NCBI GenBank assembly: GCA_965222765.1
Contig: CBDCVG010000059.1
Span: forward strand, 134,663-198,662
Source: Caldora sp965222765
GTDB lineage: Bacteria; Cyanobacteriota; Cyanobacteriia; Cyanobacteriales; Coleofasciculaceae
Reading direction: 5' to 3'
Length of the DNA stretch: 64,000 nucleotides
Position 1 is the stretch's first letter; each line of letters starts with the position of its first letter. Made by a program: the position numbers and the translations under genes. Below the pieces are notes generated by a model that ran no database searches, was not told where the DNA came from, and worked only from the letters and a program-made list of their open reading frames with translations. Shown here one piece after another: positions 1 to 8,907 of the stretch.

Positions 1-218
1 GTGAGGTTGGCACCAGAGAGATTTGCTTCTCTCAAGTCGGTATTACTCAAGAGTGCATCTGATAATTCAGCTCCACTGAGATCACATCCGACACAGACTC
101 CTGTTCGCCGTAATTGCTCCAAGTGGACTGGATTCAGAGCTTGAGCAGTTTTTGGCAGGCTCAAGGAGGTTAGGAAAATAGCAAGAGTCAGTAAAAACTG
201 GTGTTTAACAAACTTCAT
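1..218 (-). CDS. Pentapeptide-repeat protein, secreted, partial
   Basis: The reading frame opens at an ATG at 218 and runs off the window edge, so only the first 72 residues are visible. They begin with a signal peptide (MKFVKHQFLLTLAIFLTSLS, then an A-Q-A cleavage-like site), followed by the NPVHLEQLRRTG-C-x2-C segment that often precedes pentapeptide repeats in cyanobacteria, and then A(D/N)Lxx-type repeats (LSGAEL, LSNTDL, REANL, SGANL). Pentapeptide repeats fold as a right-handed beta helix; the role is usually unknown. The product should be periplasmic or lumenal. Length and C-terminus cannot be judged. Confidence 0.75.
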   Translation of the reverse strand, partial: MKFVKHQFLLTLAIFLTSLSLPKTAQALNPVHLEQLRRTGVCVGCDLSGAELSDALLSNTDLREANLSGANL

Positions 219-284
219 CAAAATACTCCCCTTGAACCTATTACCATCAAGCACTAGATCAAAATACTCTACAGATTAATTGTG

Positions 285-674
285 ATGGACATTCTCGAAA
301 TTCTCAAGCAAGACTATCAACGGTTTCCTGCTGATCAAACTTACAGTATCTATGCCAAGGATGTTTTGTTTAAAGATCCCCTCAATCAATTCTGTGGAAT
401 CGAACGCTACCAGCAAATGATTGCCTTTATCAATACCTGGTTTAAAGCTCCTAAACTCGAACTTCACAATATTGAACGCTCCGGGGACACTATTGAAACC
501 AAATGGACACTAAATTGGACAACACCATTACCTTGGCAGCCTCGGATTGCCATTCCTGGTTGGAGTGAACTCAAGCTTAATGATGAGGAGCTGATTGTTT
601 CCCACATTGATTATTGGGACTGTTCACCCTTTGATGTGCTGAAGCAACACTTTTTTCCAGCACAAACAAGATAG
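285..674 (+). CDS. DUF2358 family protein
   Basis: A 129-residue protein beginning MDILEILKQDY; an adjoining GTG at 282 is the alternative start. The pattern of an N-terminal helix, YxxDVxFKDPL, then WTLNWTTPLPW and a C-terminal IDYWD motif is that of the DUF2358 (SnoaL/NTF2-like) proteins common in cyanobacteria and plastids. Function is unknown; the NTF2 fold suggests a small-molecule pocket. It faces the peroxiredoxin-like gene on the other strand, with the two stop codons almost touching (674/678), so the pair is convergent. Confidence 0.7.
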   Translation: MDILEILKQDYQRFPADQTYSIYAKDVLFKDPLNQFCGIERYQQMIAFINTWFKAPKLELHNIERSGDTIETKWTLNWTTPLPWQPRIAIPGWSELKLNDEELIVSHIDYWDCSPFDVLKQHFFPAQTR

Positions 675-677
675 GTA

Positions 678-1460
678 TTAGACAAACGACATTTTCGGTA
701 GAATTGGATTTAGTGGATGCCTCATATCCTTAGCGAAGCCAAGGAGCCCCTGTGCGCGGTGTTCGTAAAGCAATTTCCCCTGTGAATCGAACAAAAAGGT
801 TCCCCCTCGCTGTGTAAGATAAGCTGCATTTGGCACATAGGTATTCCAGTGACTTAAAACCTCTGTCATATTCCGCAATCGCAGGGTTGCCAGTTCAAAG
901 GGTCGCTGAAAACCTTTGCCACCTGCTAGCTTGAAGAATGAGCCTTTGATAGGAGGAAGTAGTACAGTTCGCACAATCTCCTCATCATCGAACAACTGGG
1001 GAGCCTGACGATCGCCCCAATAGCCCCGAAATACTTCAGCTAGAGTACCAGGACTACCAATACCTGCACACATCAGCAACAGGTTCAAGTAAGCATTGAG
1101 AGTTGTTGAGAATCCTGATACCTTGAGCGATAGTCCTGAATACAAATCAAGTTGGTGGTGCAGCTGTGCAGTGGGAGAAACAAACAGGCAATCGCCAGAA
1201 AATCCTGTGTAGCCGCAGAATTGCTTACCAGAAGAGCGATCACCGATACCAACAGCTCGTATGACTATCCCCTCATCCTGCAACTGTTTTGTCTCTCGTT
1301 GAAGCCACCAGGCATATTCAAGACTATCGAAATCTCCTAATTGGGGCAAGACAAGTAGCAGTAGGCGAGTCGCTGACTCACAACCCTTCAAAAGCGGCAT
1401 GATAGCTCCATCACTTACCCGCTGGCACTGAGTCTGATTGAAAATTGCGTAAGGATTCAT
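678..1460 (-). CDS. Peroxiredoxin-like (AhpC/TSA_2 type) protein
   Basis: 260 residues. The segment LLLVLPQLGDFDSLEYAWWLQRE, a strand then helix, and the later FGGxxxxxL/RGGTFLFDSQGKLLYEHRAQGLLGFA region match the thioredoxin-fold 'peroxiredoxin-like 2' group seen in cyanobacteria. The usual CxxC or peroxidatic CP motif after the first strand is not present (LPQLGDFDS stands there), so classical peroxidase chemistry is doubtful. The internal FRGYWGD and KGFQRPFELATLRLRNM blocks are typical of the cyanobacterial members. The family call is moderate; the biochemical role is unknown. Confidence 0.6.
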   Translation of the reverse strand: MNPYAIFNQTQCQRVSDGAIMPLLKGCESATRLLLLVLPQLGDFDSLEYAWWLQRETKQLQDEGIVIRAVGIGDRSSGKQFCGYTGFSGDCLFVSPTAQLHHQLDLYSGLSLKVSGFSTTLNAYLNLLLMCAGIGSPGTLAEVFRGYWGDRQAPQLFDDEEIVRTVLLPPIKGSFFKLAGGKGFQRPFELATLRLRNMTEVLSHWNTYVPNAAYLTQRGGTFLFDSQGKLLYEHRAQGLLGFAKDMRHPLNPILPKMSFV

Positions 1461-1486
1461 GGGCTCTGGAGTTTAGACTATCAGTA

Positions 1487-2530
1487 TCATACGCAACTTG
1501 ATGTAGTTAGGTTAGACATTGCTGGAACTCCATAGTAGGAATAATACCAATCGATAAAACGAGGAATTCCTTCTTCAATGGGGGTGCTTGGTTTAAAACC
1601 GACATCTCTTGTCAATTCTTCAATATCAGCATAGGTTTCGAGTAGGTCTCCTAGTTGAAGAGGAAGCAAATTTTTCTTTGCTTTCATACCCAGGCAATCC
1701 TCTAAAACATCAATGAAGTGCAGTAATTCTACTGGTTGATTATTACCAATATTGTAAAGTTTGTAAGGGGCAAGAGTTTCCCAATTAACTTGCTGGTTCA
1801 AAGAGTTACTATTCTTTTGTGGCGGTCGCTCTAGAACCTTAATTACTCCATCAATAACATCATCAATGTAGGTAAAATCTCGGCGCATTTTTCCATAGTT
1901 ATAGACATCGATGGATTGCCCTTCTAGAATAGCTTGAGTGAACCGAAACATTGCCATATCTGGACGTCCCCAAGGACCGTAAACACTGAAAAAGCGTAGA
2001 CCGGTAGTGGATATACTATACAAATGACTATAGGCATGTGCCATTAGTTCATTCGCTTTTTTGGTCGCTCCGTATAAACTGACAGGGTAATCTACCTTAT
2101 CTTTAGTCGAAAAGAAAATGTTTTTATTGGCTCCATACACTGAACTTGATGAAGCATAAACTAAGTGACTAACCCTCTCCTGCCGACAGCCTTCTAGAAT
2201 ATTCATGAACCCAACTAGGTTGCTATCTACATAAGCATGAGGATTTTCTAGAGAGTAATGTACTCCTGGTTGACCTGCTAAATTAATTACTTGTTCTGGC
2301 TGGTAGTAGGCAAATAATTCAGCTACAATCAAGCGATCAACTATATCTAGCTTGTGAAAATGGAAATTGGCGTAATTTTGCAACTGAGCCAAGCGGTTTT
2401 TTTTTAAACTGACATCATAGTAACTATTTAGGTTATCGATACCAATAACAGTTTTTCCTTGACTCAGTAGTTCCAGACAAAGGTGAAAGCCAATAAAACC
2501 CGCTGCACCAGTAACTAAAGTATTGTTCAT
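1487..2530 (-). CDS. NAD-dependent epimerase, UDP-glucuronate 4-epimerase type
   Basis: 347 residues of the short-chain dehydrogenase/epimerase fold. The NAD-binding motif TGAAGFIGFHL is at residues 7-17, followed by IGIDNLNSYYD, the signature of the UDP-glucuronate 4-epimerase (CapI/LspL) branch. Catalytic residues look intact: SSSSVYG and YGATK (Tyr/Lys). R-x2-F-x-VYGPWGRPDMA is the substrate-side loop of this branch. It would interconvert UDP-glucuronate and UDP-galacturonate for surface polysaccharide. It lies in the same direction as the downstream-strand GT2 and UDP-glucose dehydrogenase-like genes, whose reaction would supply its substrate. Confidence 0.85.
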   Translation of the reverse strand: MNNTLVTGAAGFIGFHLCLELLSQGKTVIGIDNLNSYYDVSLKKNRLAQLQNYANFHFHKLDIVDRLIVAELFAYYQPEQVINLAGQPGVHYSLENPHAYVDSNLVGFMNILEGCRQERVSHLVYASSSSVYGANKNIFFSTKDKVDYPVSLYGATKKANELMAHAYSHLYSISTTGLRFFSVYGPWGRPDMAMFRFTQAILEGQSIDVYNYGKMRRDFTYIDDVIDGVIKVLERPPQKNSNSLNQQVNWETLAPYKLYNIGNNQPVELLHFIDVLEDCLGMKAKKNLLPLQLGDLLETYADIEELTRDVGFKPSTPIEEGIPRFIDWYYSYYGVPAMSNLTTSSCV

Positions 2531-2667
2531 CTTAGCAAGTCCTTTGATTTGTTGTTACAATTACGAATTAGTATCACTTAGCAGTTATCATTTACACCTC
2601 TTGAAAATTGATAAGACTTTTACCATTTTTCCCTTCCTTATCGCCAATTGATGTTTTTTTAAACAAC

Positions 2668-3654
2668 CTAAATAGGATTGTAATAGCAGTGAGTGAAGTA
2701 ACGGTTTAGTTGCCGTTCTGCTGACAAGAGCATTTGCTCCAGCCAAGGGTTGCATTGCCCAAGAGAGAGATTGTGAAGGAGAGGTTGAAGGAATACTTGA
2801 TGGCGTCGTTTTCCTAAACTTTTATACAACTGTGTAATGTATCCTTGGTCTTGTTTGAGGTTCCATTTAGCTGTGAAATGTTCCAAACTAGAAACTTCCC
2901 AAGCATCACTCCATCGAACCATAAAATAGGGAATATCTGACAACTCAAAGGGAGGTCCTGATACATAGGTAACAACAGCAGTTGGCTCAAAGTAAATAGT
3001 TCCCCCAAATTGAGCTACGCTCAGACAAAAATCGATATCTTCCCGTGTACTCAGCAATCCTTCATCAAGGGAACCAGTTTTATCGAAGATGGAAGTGCGG
3101 ACTAACATACAGTGGAAGTGTGCCAACTTAGATTGCTGCTGTTTGAGTTGCGTTTGAACTTCAGCAATGGGGGAGTTGAGGAAATGGAGCTTTTCATGCA
3201 ACTTGCGCTTAATTTTGTCTCCCTTAACTTGCAAATAAATCCAGGCTTCACCACCGGCTAAATGTATCGTTTCCTGCAAGTTATTACAAATGCAGGTAAG
3301 GGGAGAGACAACTGTTGCTTCTGTCTGTTGTGCACATCGCATCAATTTTTCTAACCAACCGGGAGCAACATCAATATCGTTATCAATGAAGACAACATAC
3401 TCAGTTTCAACTTGGTGCAAGCCGAGGTTTCTTGCCTGATTGGAACAGAGATAGTAATCAGTTCTAATTAACTCAAATCCTTTTTCCTGGGCTTGTACTT
3501 CCAAGTAGTGTTTAATGTGCGGTGGGGAGCCACCATCTACATAAATGAGAGAGAATGGGTAGCTTGTGTGCTCATAAATGCTTTCTAGGGATTGGCGAGT
3601 ATAGCTAAAACGCTCATGAGGTGAGACAACAATGGTAACTTGTGGTTTAGTCAT
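2668..3654 (-). CDS. Family 2 glycosyltransferase
   Basis: 328 residues. The GT-A fold starts at once (VTIVVSPHERFSYTRQSLESIYEHT), with the metal-binding DxD-like motif in VFIDNDIDVAPGW near residue 90 and a C-terminal acceptor region with an ED motif (TREDIDFCLS). It transfers a sugar from an NDP-sugar to an unknown acceptor, probably at the cytoplasmic face of the membrane; no membrane spans are seen. It lies between the epimerase and the UDP-glucose dehydrogenase-like gene on the same strand, about 140-170 bp from each, which points to polysaccharide or glycolipid assembly. Substrate cannot be read from sequence. Confidence 0.8.
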   Translation of the reverse strand: MTKPQVTIVVSPHERFSYTRQSLESIYEHTSYPFSLIYVDGGSPPHIKHYLEVQAQEKGFELIRTDYYLCSNQARNLGLHQVETEYVVFIDNDIDVAPGWLEKLMRCAQQTEATVVSPLTCICNNLQETIHLAGGEAWIYLQVKGDKIKRKLHEKLHFLNSPIAEVQTQLKQQQSKLAHFHCMLVRTSIFDKTGSLDEGLLSTREDIDFCLSVAQFGGTIYFEPTAVVTYVSGPPFELSDIPYFMVRWSDAWEVSSLEHFTAKWNLKQDQGYITQLYKSLGKRRHQVFLQPLLHNLSLGQCNPWLEQMLLSAERQLNRYFTHCYYNPI

Positions 3655-3824
3655 AATTATTAGTGCTTTTACTCTTCATTATTGACATTGTTTTTTAACT
3701 ACGTATTTAAGTTTAAATTCAACTCTCATTTGATATTAAGCAAGCCCTAAATAATGTTGTTATAACACAAAATAATAGCATTAAAATTTAGGAGGCAGAT
3801 ACAACATAAAAAATAGCAAAAGTA

Positions 3825-5348
3825 TTAAAGAGTAGAGAATGGAAGCAAATCAAACGACATTTGATAGTTGTTGCTACCTCCGCTTCTCCCACTACTCCTG
3901 TTTACTTTCCAATGACTTGATTTATCTCGGGAATGCATTTTAAGTGAATAGCTGGGAACAATGCGCTGTAAAAGTTTTGCTAGTAAGGTACTTGCGGCGG
4001 TGGGTGGACCAGTGGTGATGTAATAGAAGCCAGCTTCAGTTAGAATTTCTGGGTCGAGGAAATTGCGACCATCAACTAATACAGGCGTCTTCATCAGTTT
4101 GGCGAGTTTGGCATAGTCCAGGTTGTAAAATTGTAGCCAGTCCGTTACTAATACCAAAGCATCACAATTGTGAGCAAGTTGTTCTGGTTCAGTCACGATT
4201 GTGACATTGACTGGCATAGGATCCTTACTAGCGTAAGCAACAATCGGATCATAAGCTTTGATTTTGGCATCAAACTGACTGAGTTGCTCAATCAGCTCCA
4301 AGATCGAAGTGTCACACATATTATCAGTGTATGGATTGAAAGTTAGACCCAGTAAACCAATGTTTTTGTCCTTTAGGGTTTCGAGGGCTTGCTGAAGTTT
4401 TTCCACAACCACCAGGCATTGGTGTTGGTTCTTACCAACCGTAGCTTGTAGGAGTTGGGCATCATAGCCATAGTCATCAGCTATATTAATCAGAGCAGAG
4501 AGATCTTTGGGAAAATAAGAACCACCCCAACCCATACCAGCTTGTAAAAGTTTGTTGCCAATCCAGGAATCAAGTCCAATGCCTTTGGCAACATGGTTAA
4601 CGTTAGCACCAACGCGATCGCAAATATTGGCTACTTCATTGATAAAGCTGATTTTGGTTGCTAGGGAAGCATTAGCTGCATAGTGAATCACCTCTGCTGA
4701 ATTCAGGTCGGTGATAAGCACATTTACTGGAGGTAAGGTAGGATCCGCAGCAATTTGCCGCTCAATGATTGGAGCATACAGTTCTTGCATAATCGTGATT
4801 GCTTGCTTACTGTTGCTACCTAGAATAATTCGCTCTGGATTGAAGGTATCGTAGACTGCTAAGCCTTCCCGCAAAAATTCCGGATTGCTGACGATATCAA
4901 ACTCGGTATTAACTTCCTCTTGATGCTCTGCCAACTTATCTAAGATCAATTGGTGTACCCAATCTCCTGAACCAATAGGCACAGTAGATTTATTCACAAT
5001 CACTTTATATCCGCTATTGAGGTGAGCTCCAATCCCACAAGCAACAGCCTGAATGTACCGAGTGTCACTTTCTCCCTTGGGTAAGGGTGGAGTATCCACC
5101 GCAATAAATATTACTTGACCATGATTTATACCAGCTTGAAAGTCTTTTGTGAACTCAAGTTTTCCAGACTGCATTGTCGATTGCATAATTGCTGAGAGTC
5201 CTGGTTCATAAATAGGAGATTTTCCAGACTGCATCAAAGCAATTTTGACTTCATTGTTATCTACACAGATAACGTGGTGTCCAATATATGCTAAGCAAGC
5301 ACCGGTTACTAGACCAACATATCCAGTACCTATAACACAAACACGCAT
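3825..5348 (-). CDS. UDP-glucose 6-dehydrogenase family protein with altered active site
   Basis: Start chosen at 5348 (MRVCVIGTGYVGLVTG) because the sequence GGAG lies 11 bases upstream; an in-frame TTG further up adds 18 unlikely residues. 507 residues: Rossmann NAD domain (GTGYVG), dimer helix, then UDP-binding domain. The family hallmarks NKSTVPIGSG and NPEFLREG are kept. However, residues that the family uses in catalysis and UDP binding differ: the lysine of the (E)xIKYAANA motif is His222, the nucleophilic Cys of GGSCFPKD is Tyr278, and TFKPxTDDxRD reads TFNPYTDNMCD (Asn338, Cys345). The last 35 residues (RDKSSHWKVNRSSGRSGGSNN) are an extra basic tail. A working dehydrogenase is therefore uncertain; it may be a regulatory or decaying paralogue. 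Confidence 0.8.
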   Translation of the reverse strand: MRVCVIGTGYVGLVTGACLAYIGHHVICVDNNEVKIALMQSGKSPIYEPGLSAIMQSTMQSGKLEFTKDFQAGINHGQVIFIAVDTPPLPKGESDTRYIQAVACGIGAHLNSGYKVIVNKSTVPIGSGDWVHQLILDKLAEHQEEVNTEFDIVSNPEFLREGLAVYDTFNPERIILGSNSKQAITIMQELYAPIIERQIAADPTLPPVNVLITDLNSAEVIHYAANASLATKISFINEVANICDRVGANVNHVAKGIGLDSWIGNKLLQAGMGWGGSYFPKDLSALINIADDYGYDAQLLQATVGKNQHQCLVVVEKLQQALETLKDKNIGLLGLTFNPYTDNMCDTSILELIEQLSQFDAKIKAYDPIVAYASKDPMPVNVTIVTEPEQLAHNCDALVLVTDWLQFYNLDYAKLAKLMKTPVLVDGRNFLDPEILTEAGFYYITTGPPTAASTLLAKLLQRIVPSYSLKMHSRDKSSHWKVNRSSGRSGGSNNYQMSFDLLPFSTL

Positions 5349-5564
5349 AGAAATAATTCTCCAGCAATTAATAAAAATTAATAATTCATTCACTATGAGC
5401 AATTGCCCACAGTAGATTAATGAAAATATTCCTACCCTTGCTTACTTTACTTAGCCTGTTTTCTTGACCTATTTTTATACAAGGGCTCGGAAAGAATTGA
5501 ACTGAGCCGACTTGCAAATATCGGGAACAGTACTTTGTGTTTCCATCTGTAGAATCGCAAGTCG

Positions 5565-5636
5565 CCATGAACTGTTCATGAAGCTTTTATGAGAAAAGTT
5601 TCATGATAAGGGTCGCAGCAAATTTTGATCTCCCTT
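5565..5636. repeat. Dispersed repeat with imperfect hairpin, copy A
   Basis: The segment carries TCATGAAGCTTTTATGAGAA..TTTCATGA, an imperfect inverted repeat, followed by GTCGCAGCAAATTTTGAT. A second copy in the same orientation is at 47700-47766, upstream of ftsH. Here it lies about 220 bp upstream of the UDP-glucose dehydrogenase-like start. It may be a regulatory site or a small mobile repeat. Confidence 0.6.
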
Positions 5637-5655
5637 TAGAAAGAGTGTTTAGAGG

Positions 5656-5712
5656 GACTAGTACCGTTGCGCGGAATTAAGAATTAAGAATTAAAAATGC
5701 TTATAGAGTAAG
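5656..5712. repeat. 57-bp dispersed repeat (copy 1 of 3)
   Basis: Starts GACTAGTACCGTTGCGCGGA, continues through AATTAAG heptamers and ends ATGCTTATAGAGTAAG. Copies of equal length are at 33788-33844 and 34771-34827, with only a few substitutions. The two other copies sit at the stop codons of the Uma2 genes; this one is independent of them. Confidence 0.75.
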
Positions 5713-5783
5713 GTCACTAAATTCGTGATATCTAGTAATAGGGGTTTTTGATAAAATAACAGCTTAAAACCTTGGTCTGCATT

Positions 5784-5837
5784 TTAGACCAAATTAATCA
5801 ATTATCAATTATCCATTATCAATTATCCATTGATAAG
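5784..5837. repeat. Heptameric short tandem repeat (ATCAATT type)
   Basis: TTTTAGACCAAATTAATC is followed by degenerate ATCAATT/ATCCATT heptamers up to CCATTGATAAG. The same flank-plus-heptamer arrangement occurs at 24896-24969. Both sit directly behind the 3' end of a minus-strand gene. Confidence 0.7.
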
Positions 5838-6971
5838 TTAACTACCTATTCCTGGTATTAAGTTGCTCCCTAAACGCTTCAGAGCACGGTTGGCAACCTC
5901 AGAGTAACTTAATTTACCGCACATAAGTTTGAATATCACCTGAGTAGAGTTAGGACGCTTAACACCGACTTTGTAGCCAACTTCGGGAATTTTGTAAAAG
6001 GTTTGTGCTAGACGTTTGGCCCACGCCATATCGCTGCCCCATTCCTCATTCATAACCTGAGTATACTTTTCTAGGGCATCTCCCTCACCACCAATTGCAC
6101 AGTTAATTGCCTCAGCTGCCTTCAAACCACTAAAGATAGAGGGACGAATTCCCTCTGCTGTAAACGGATCTACTACACAAGCAGCTTCCCCTGCCAAAAT
6201 AGCATTTTGTGTGTGTAGGGGTTGGTAACCATCCCAAAGGCAAAGAGGATGACCATACTGTTTATAGGCTTTGAGATCAACGCCAAACTGCTGACTATAC
6301 TCAGCCACCATACCTTTGAGGTTTTGCGCTCCACCACCCCGGAACATCCCAATGCCAAGCGAGTAGCCCCCTGCTTTGGGAAAATTCCAAATGTAACCAT
6401 TTTTGACCATACCAAAGTCAAAGTGAATTATAGGTTCGTTGGTAGAAGGTGCAGGAGTCTCGGACTCTAAGGCTCCCCCCATACTTCGTTTGCGTTTCTT
6501 GAAGCCTAGCCATCTGGCCATTGGTCCTTTCCCGCCGTCAGCAGCAATGAGATAACGACCGCTAAAAGATTCATTAGCTGTGTTTACTTGCCAGTGATCG
6601 CTTTTAAACTCAATGCCAGTAACTTCCGTTTGTTCTTGCAGTTGAGCTCCTTGTTTTTGCGCTTGCTGGACTAAAAAGTGGTCGAAAACATTTCGCATTA
6701 CCATCCAGATTGGTTCTGGTGTTTCCATTTCCACTTCTACTGGATCACCCATTTTCCAGGTGTAACGAATTTTATTTGCCTTTACAGATATGGCAGGGGT
6801 AAAGTCAAAGTCAAACCATTCTTGCACTATAGGTGAAACCCCTCCACCACAAGGCTTATACCGGGGTAAGGATTCTTTTTCCACCACTAGAACCGAGTGC
6901 CCACGCTTGGCGAGGTGATAAGCGGCTGTACCACCAGCAGGACCAGCACCAACGATTATACAGTCAAACAT
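5838..6971 (-). CDS. Geranylgeranyl reductase family FAD-dependent oxidoreductase
   Basis: 377 residues. An N-terminal FAD-binding Rossmann motif (IIVGAGPAGGTAAYHLA, residues 5-21) is followed by EKESLPRYKPCGGGVSP, the CGGG signature of the geranylgeranyl reductase family, and by GDAACVVDPFTAEGI-like FAD-contacting sequence (GEAACVVDPFTAEGIRPS). Members saturate isoprenoid chains of chlorophyll, tocopherol or lipids. It is shorter than cyanobacterial ChlP (about 406 residues) and its N-terminus differs, so I take it as a paralogue rather than chlP. It stands alone, with a repeat-rich spacer on either side. Confidence 0.8.
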   Translation of the reverse strand: MFDCIIVGAGPAGGTAAYHLAKRGHSVLVVEKESLPRYKPCGGGVSPIVQEWFDFDFTPAISVKANKIRYTWKMGDPVEVEMETPEPIWMVMRNVFDHFLVQQAQKQGAQLQEQTEVTGIEFKSDHWQVNTANESFSGRYLIAADGGKGPMARWLGFKKRKRSMGGALESETPAPSTNEPIIHFDFGMVKNGYIWNFPKAGGYSLGIGMFRGGGAQNLKGMVAEYSQQFGVDLKAYKQYGHPLCLWDGYQPLHTQNAILAGEAACVVDPFTAEGIRPSIFSGLKAAEAINCAIGGEGDALEKYTQVMNEEWGSDMAWAKRLAQTFYKIPEVGYKVGVKRPNSTQVIFKLMCGKLSYSEVANRALKRLGSNLIPGIGS

Positions 6972-7096
6972 TTTGCTTCAATTTTCTCTAGTCATTATCG
7001 CGAGGATAGCACAGGGTCACAAGCTCCGTCTTTTAAGAAACACCCTCAAAGCTAATGGCTAATAGCTAATCTCTGAAGAAACACCCAGTCTCCAAG

Positions 7097-7189
7097 TCAG
7101 GACTTACGCATCTACACCACATATAGAGTTAAAGGTGCGTTACGCTACGCTAACACACCCTACAAATAGAGGCTTTGTGTAAGTCCTGA
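7097..7189. repeat. MITE-like element with 14-bp terminal inverted repeats
   Basis: TCAGGACTTACGCA at 7097-7110 is matched by TGTGTAAGTCCTGA at 7176-7189 (one mismatch as inverted repeat). The 93-bp body contains GGTGCGTTACGCTACGCTAACACACC and no reading frame. The remaining spacer 6972-7485 holds AT-rich sequence without a gene that I can see. Confidence 0.65.
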
Positions 7190-7485
7190 GAGTACTGGTA
7201 AAGCTTGTCCTAGATAATGACTATCGGTAGAAGTTTCGTTTAATATCAGTAGATTGATAAGGGTAGGTTGACGCAAGAGGCTTGCTATGTAATAGCTTCA
7301 TTCCTTGAAAACCTGCCCTTATGATGTGCGTTTATTTATGCTTACCTACTTATTCAGTTTGTTTGGGATAGCTTAAGCTATTATGCATTTAAACTATGAT
7401 ATATATCAACAAAAAAGATTGCTAATCATAGGGTATAAAATTTGGTGAATCACAATTTAAATGCGTCTTAGCTTAGAATCTATTT

Positions 7486-7764
7486 TTAAGGTAAGGTAGC
7501 TTCCAGCTTGCTACCGTCAACATCTAAGTGACTATATAAAATATATCGCTCACTGTTGCTCATAATTTCTAGATGCTTGGGGTTAAATGTATAAGTAGTA
7601 CCGCGAATCTGACATTCAAGAGCAGTCGCTCTATTGTCAGAGCAGACAATGTGTCCCTGGCTAGCTTCTGTAACATCAAAGCTCAAAAACTGCTTGGGTT
7701 GATAATCGATGGAAATGATTGCGGATGAAACAGCTTTCGATGGTTGGTAGATAGTTGCTGACAT
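7486..7764 (-). CDS. Small hypothetical protein
   Basis: 92 residues (MSATIYQPSKAVSSAIISIDYQPKQ...). I do not recognise a family. The pattern of short beta strands (FLSFDVTEAS, HIVCSDNRATALECQIRGTTYTF, RYILYSHLD) and no signal or membrane segment suggests a small cytoplasmic beta-rich fold. It ends with TLP, has a normal ATG, and stands between two AT-rich spacers, opposite in direction to tlyA. No operon partner. Confidence 0.5.
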   Translation of the reverse strand: MSATIYQPSKAVSSAIISIDYQPKQFLSFDVTEASQGHIVCSDNRATALECQIRGTTYTFNPKHLEIMSNSERYILYSHLDVDGSKLEATLP

Positions 7765-8002
7765 TTTTTTACGGTATAAAAACTTCTGAGTGTTTAGTTT
7801 AAGCTTAGTGTCTATTGTTTGTCAGTAATTACAATTACTGACAGTTACCTAAATTTAAGTTATATTGTAGATTTGTATTTATACTTTGTCAGTGAAATTA
7901 TGGATAAGGACATCAGATTATAAAGTGTTCATAAACATTATAAAGTGTTAATGAACAGACTTGACAAAGTATAGGAGGTATATTGTTTATATTTGAGAGA
8001 CA

Positions 8003-8860
8003 TTGGCAAAGAACAAACAACGACTCGATAAGTTATTAGTAGACTTAGAGCTCTGCTCATCCCGACAGTTAGCGCAGCGACTGATTCGTGCTGGCGAAGT
8101 GAGGGTGAATCAGCAAGTAGTTGATAAGCCAGGAACTGAGGTAAAGACAACTGCTGAAATTCAAATTAAGGAGAAGCCACCTTATGTTTCTCGAGGGGGT
8201 GAAAAGCTGGCTAAAGCTCTTGAAGTGTTTGGAATTTCTGTAGAAGGACGAACTTGTCTGGATGGTGGTATTTCTACTGGTGGTTTTACGGACTGTTTAC
8301 TACAAGCTGGAGCAAAACGAGTTTACGGGATTGATGTCGGTTATGGACAAGTTGCTTGGAGTCTGCGGAATGATCAGCGAGTGGTTTTGAAAGAACGCAC
8401 GAATCTGCGCTATCTTCAACCGGCTGATTTGTATGGTGACTTAGTTGATAATTCCGTTGATTATTCCTTGGGAAATGCTCAAGCCGTATATCCTGATTTG
8501 GGAGTTGTGGATATTTCTTTTATTTCTCTGACGAAAGTTCTTGATGCCTTGTGGCAACTGCTTACTCGCTCCCGTGAATTAGTGTTGTTGGTGAAGCCAC
8601 AGTTTGAAGTGGGACGTGAGCGTGTTGGCAAAAAAGGAGTGGTGCGAGATCCTAATGATCAGGCAAAAGCGATCGCACGAGTATTACAAGCTGCACAGCA
8701 ACGAGGTTGGCTATATAAGGGCTTAACTTGGTCACCAATTACTGGACCGGCTGGTAATATTGAATATCTGCTTTGGCTAGGAATTGATAGTGACCAACAG
8801 CCTCCTGATTTAGCTAGAATTCAAAAAATTACAAACTCCGCCTTAAAGACTAGAGTTTAA
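8003..8860 (+). CDS. tlyA: TlyA family rRNA (cytidine-2'-O)-methyltransferase
   Basis: 285 residues. An S4 RNA-binding domain (RLDKLLVDLELCSSRQLAQRLIRAGEVRVN, residues 7-65) is fused to an FtsJ-like Rossmann methyltransferase: SAM motif LDGGISTGGFTD (the family usually has DxGxSTGGFTD), YGIDVGYGQ, and catalytic-lysine region LLVKPQFEVGRE. The family methylates 2'-OH of 16S/23S rRNA cytidines and is often labelled hemolysin. The start is a TTG at 8003: the in-frame TGA at 7994 rules out any earlier start, and GAGAG precedes it at short spacing. An AGGAGG at about 7973 is too far away and out of frame. Confidence 0.85.
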   Translation: MAKNKQRLDKLLVDLELCSSRQLAQRLIRAGEVRVNQQVVDKPGTEVKTTAEIQIKEKPPYVSRGGEKLAKALEVFGISVEGRTCLDGGISTGGFTDCLLQAGAKRVYGIDVGYGQVAWSLRNDQRVVLKERTNLRYLQPADLYGDLVDNSVDYSLGNAQAVYPDLGVVDISFISLTKVLDALWQLLTRSRELVLLVKPQFEVGRERVGKKGVVRDPNDQAKAIARVLQAAQQRGWLYKGLTWSPITGPAGNIEYLLWLGIDSDQQPPDLARIQKITNSALKTRV

Positions 8861-8907
8861 ACATATTCTGTCACTCTAGAAAGAAAAGTTTTATTTGCGT
8901 AAACATT

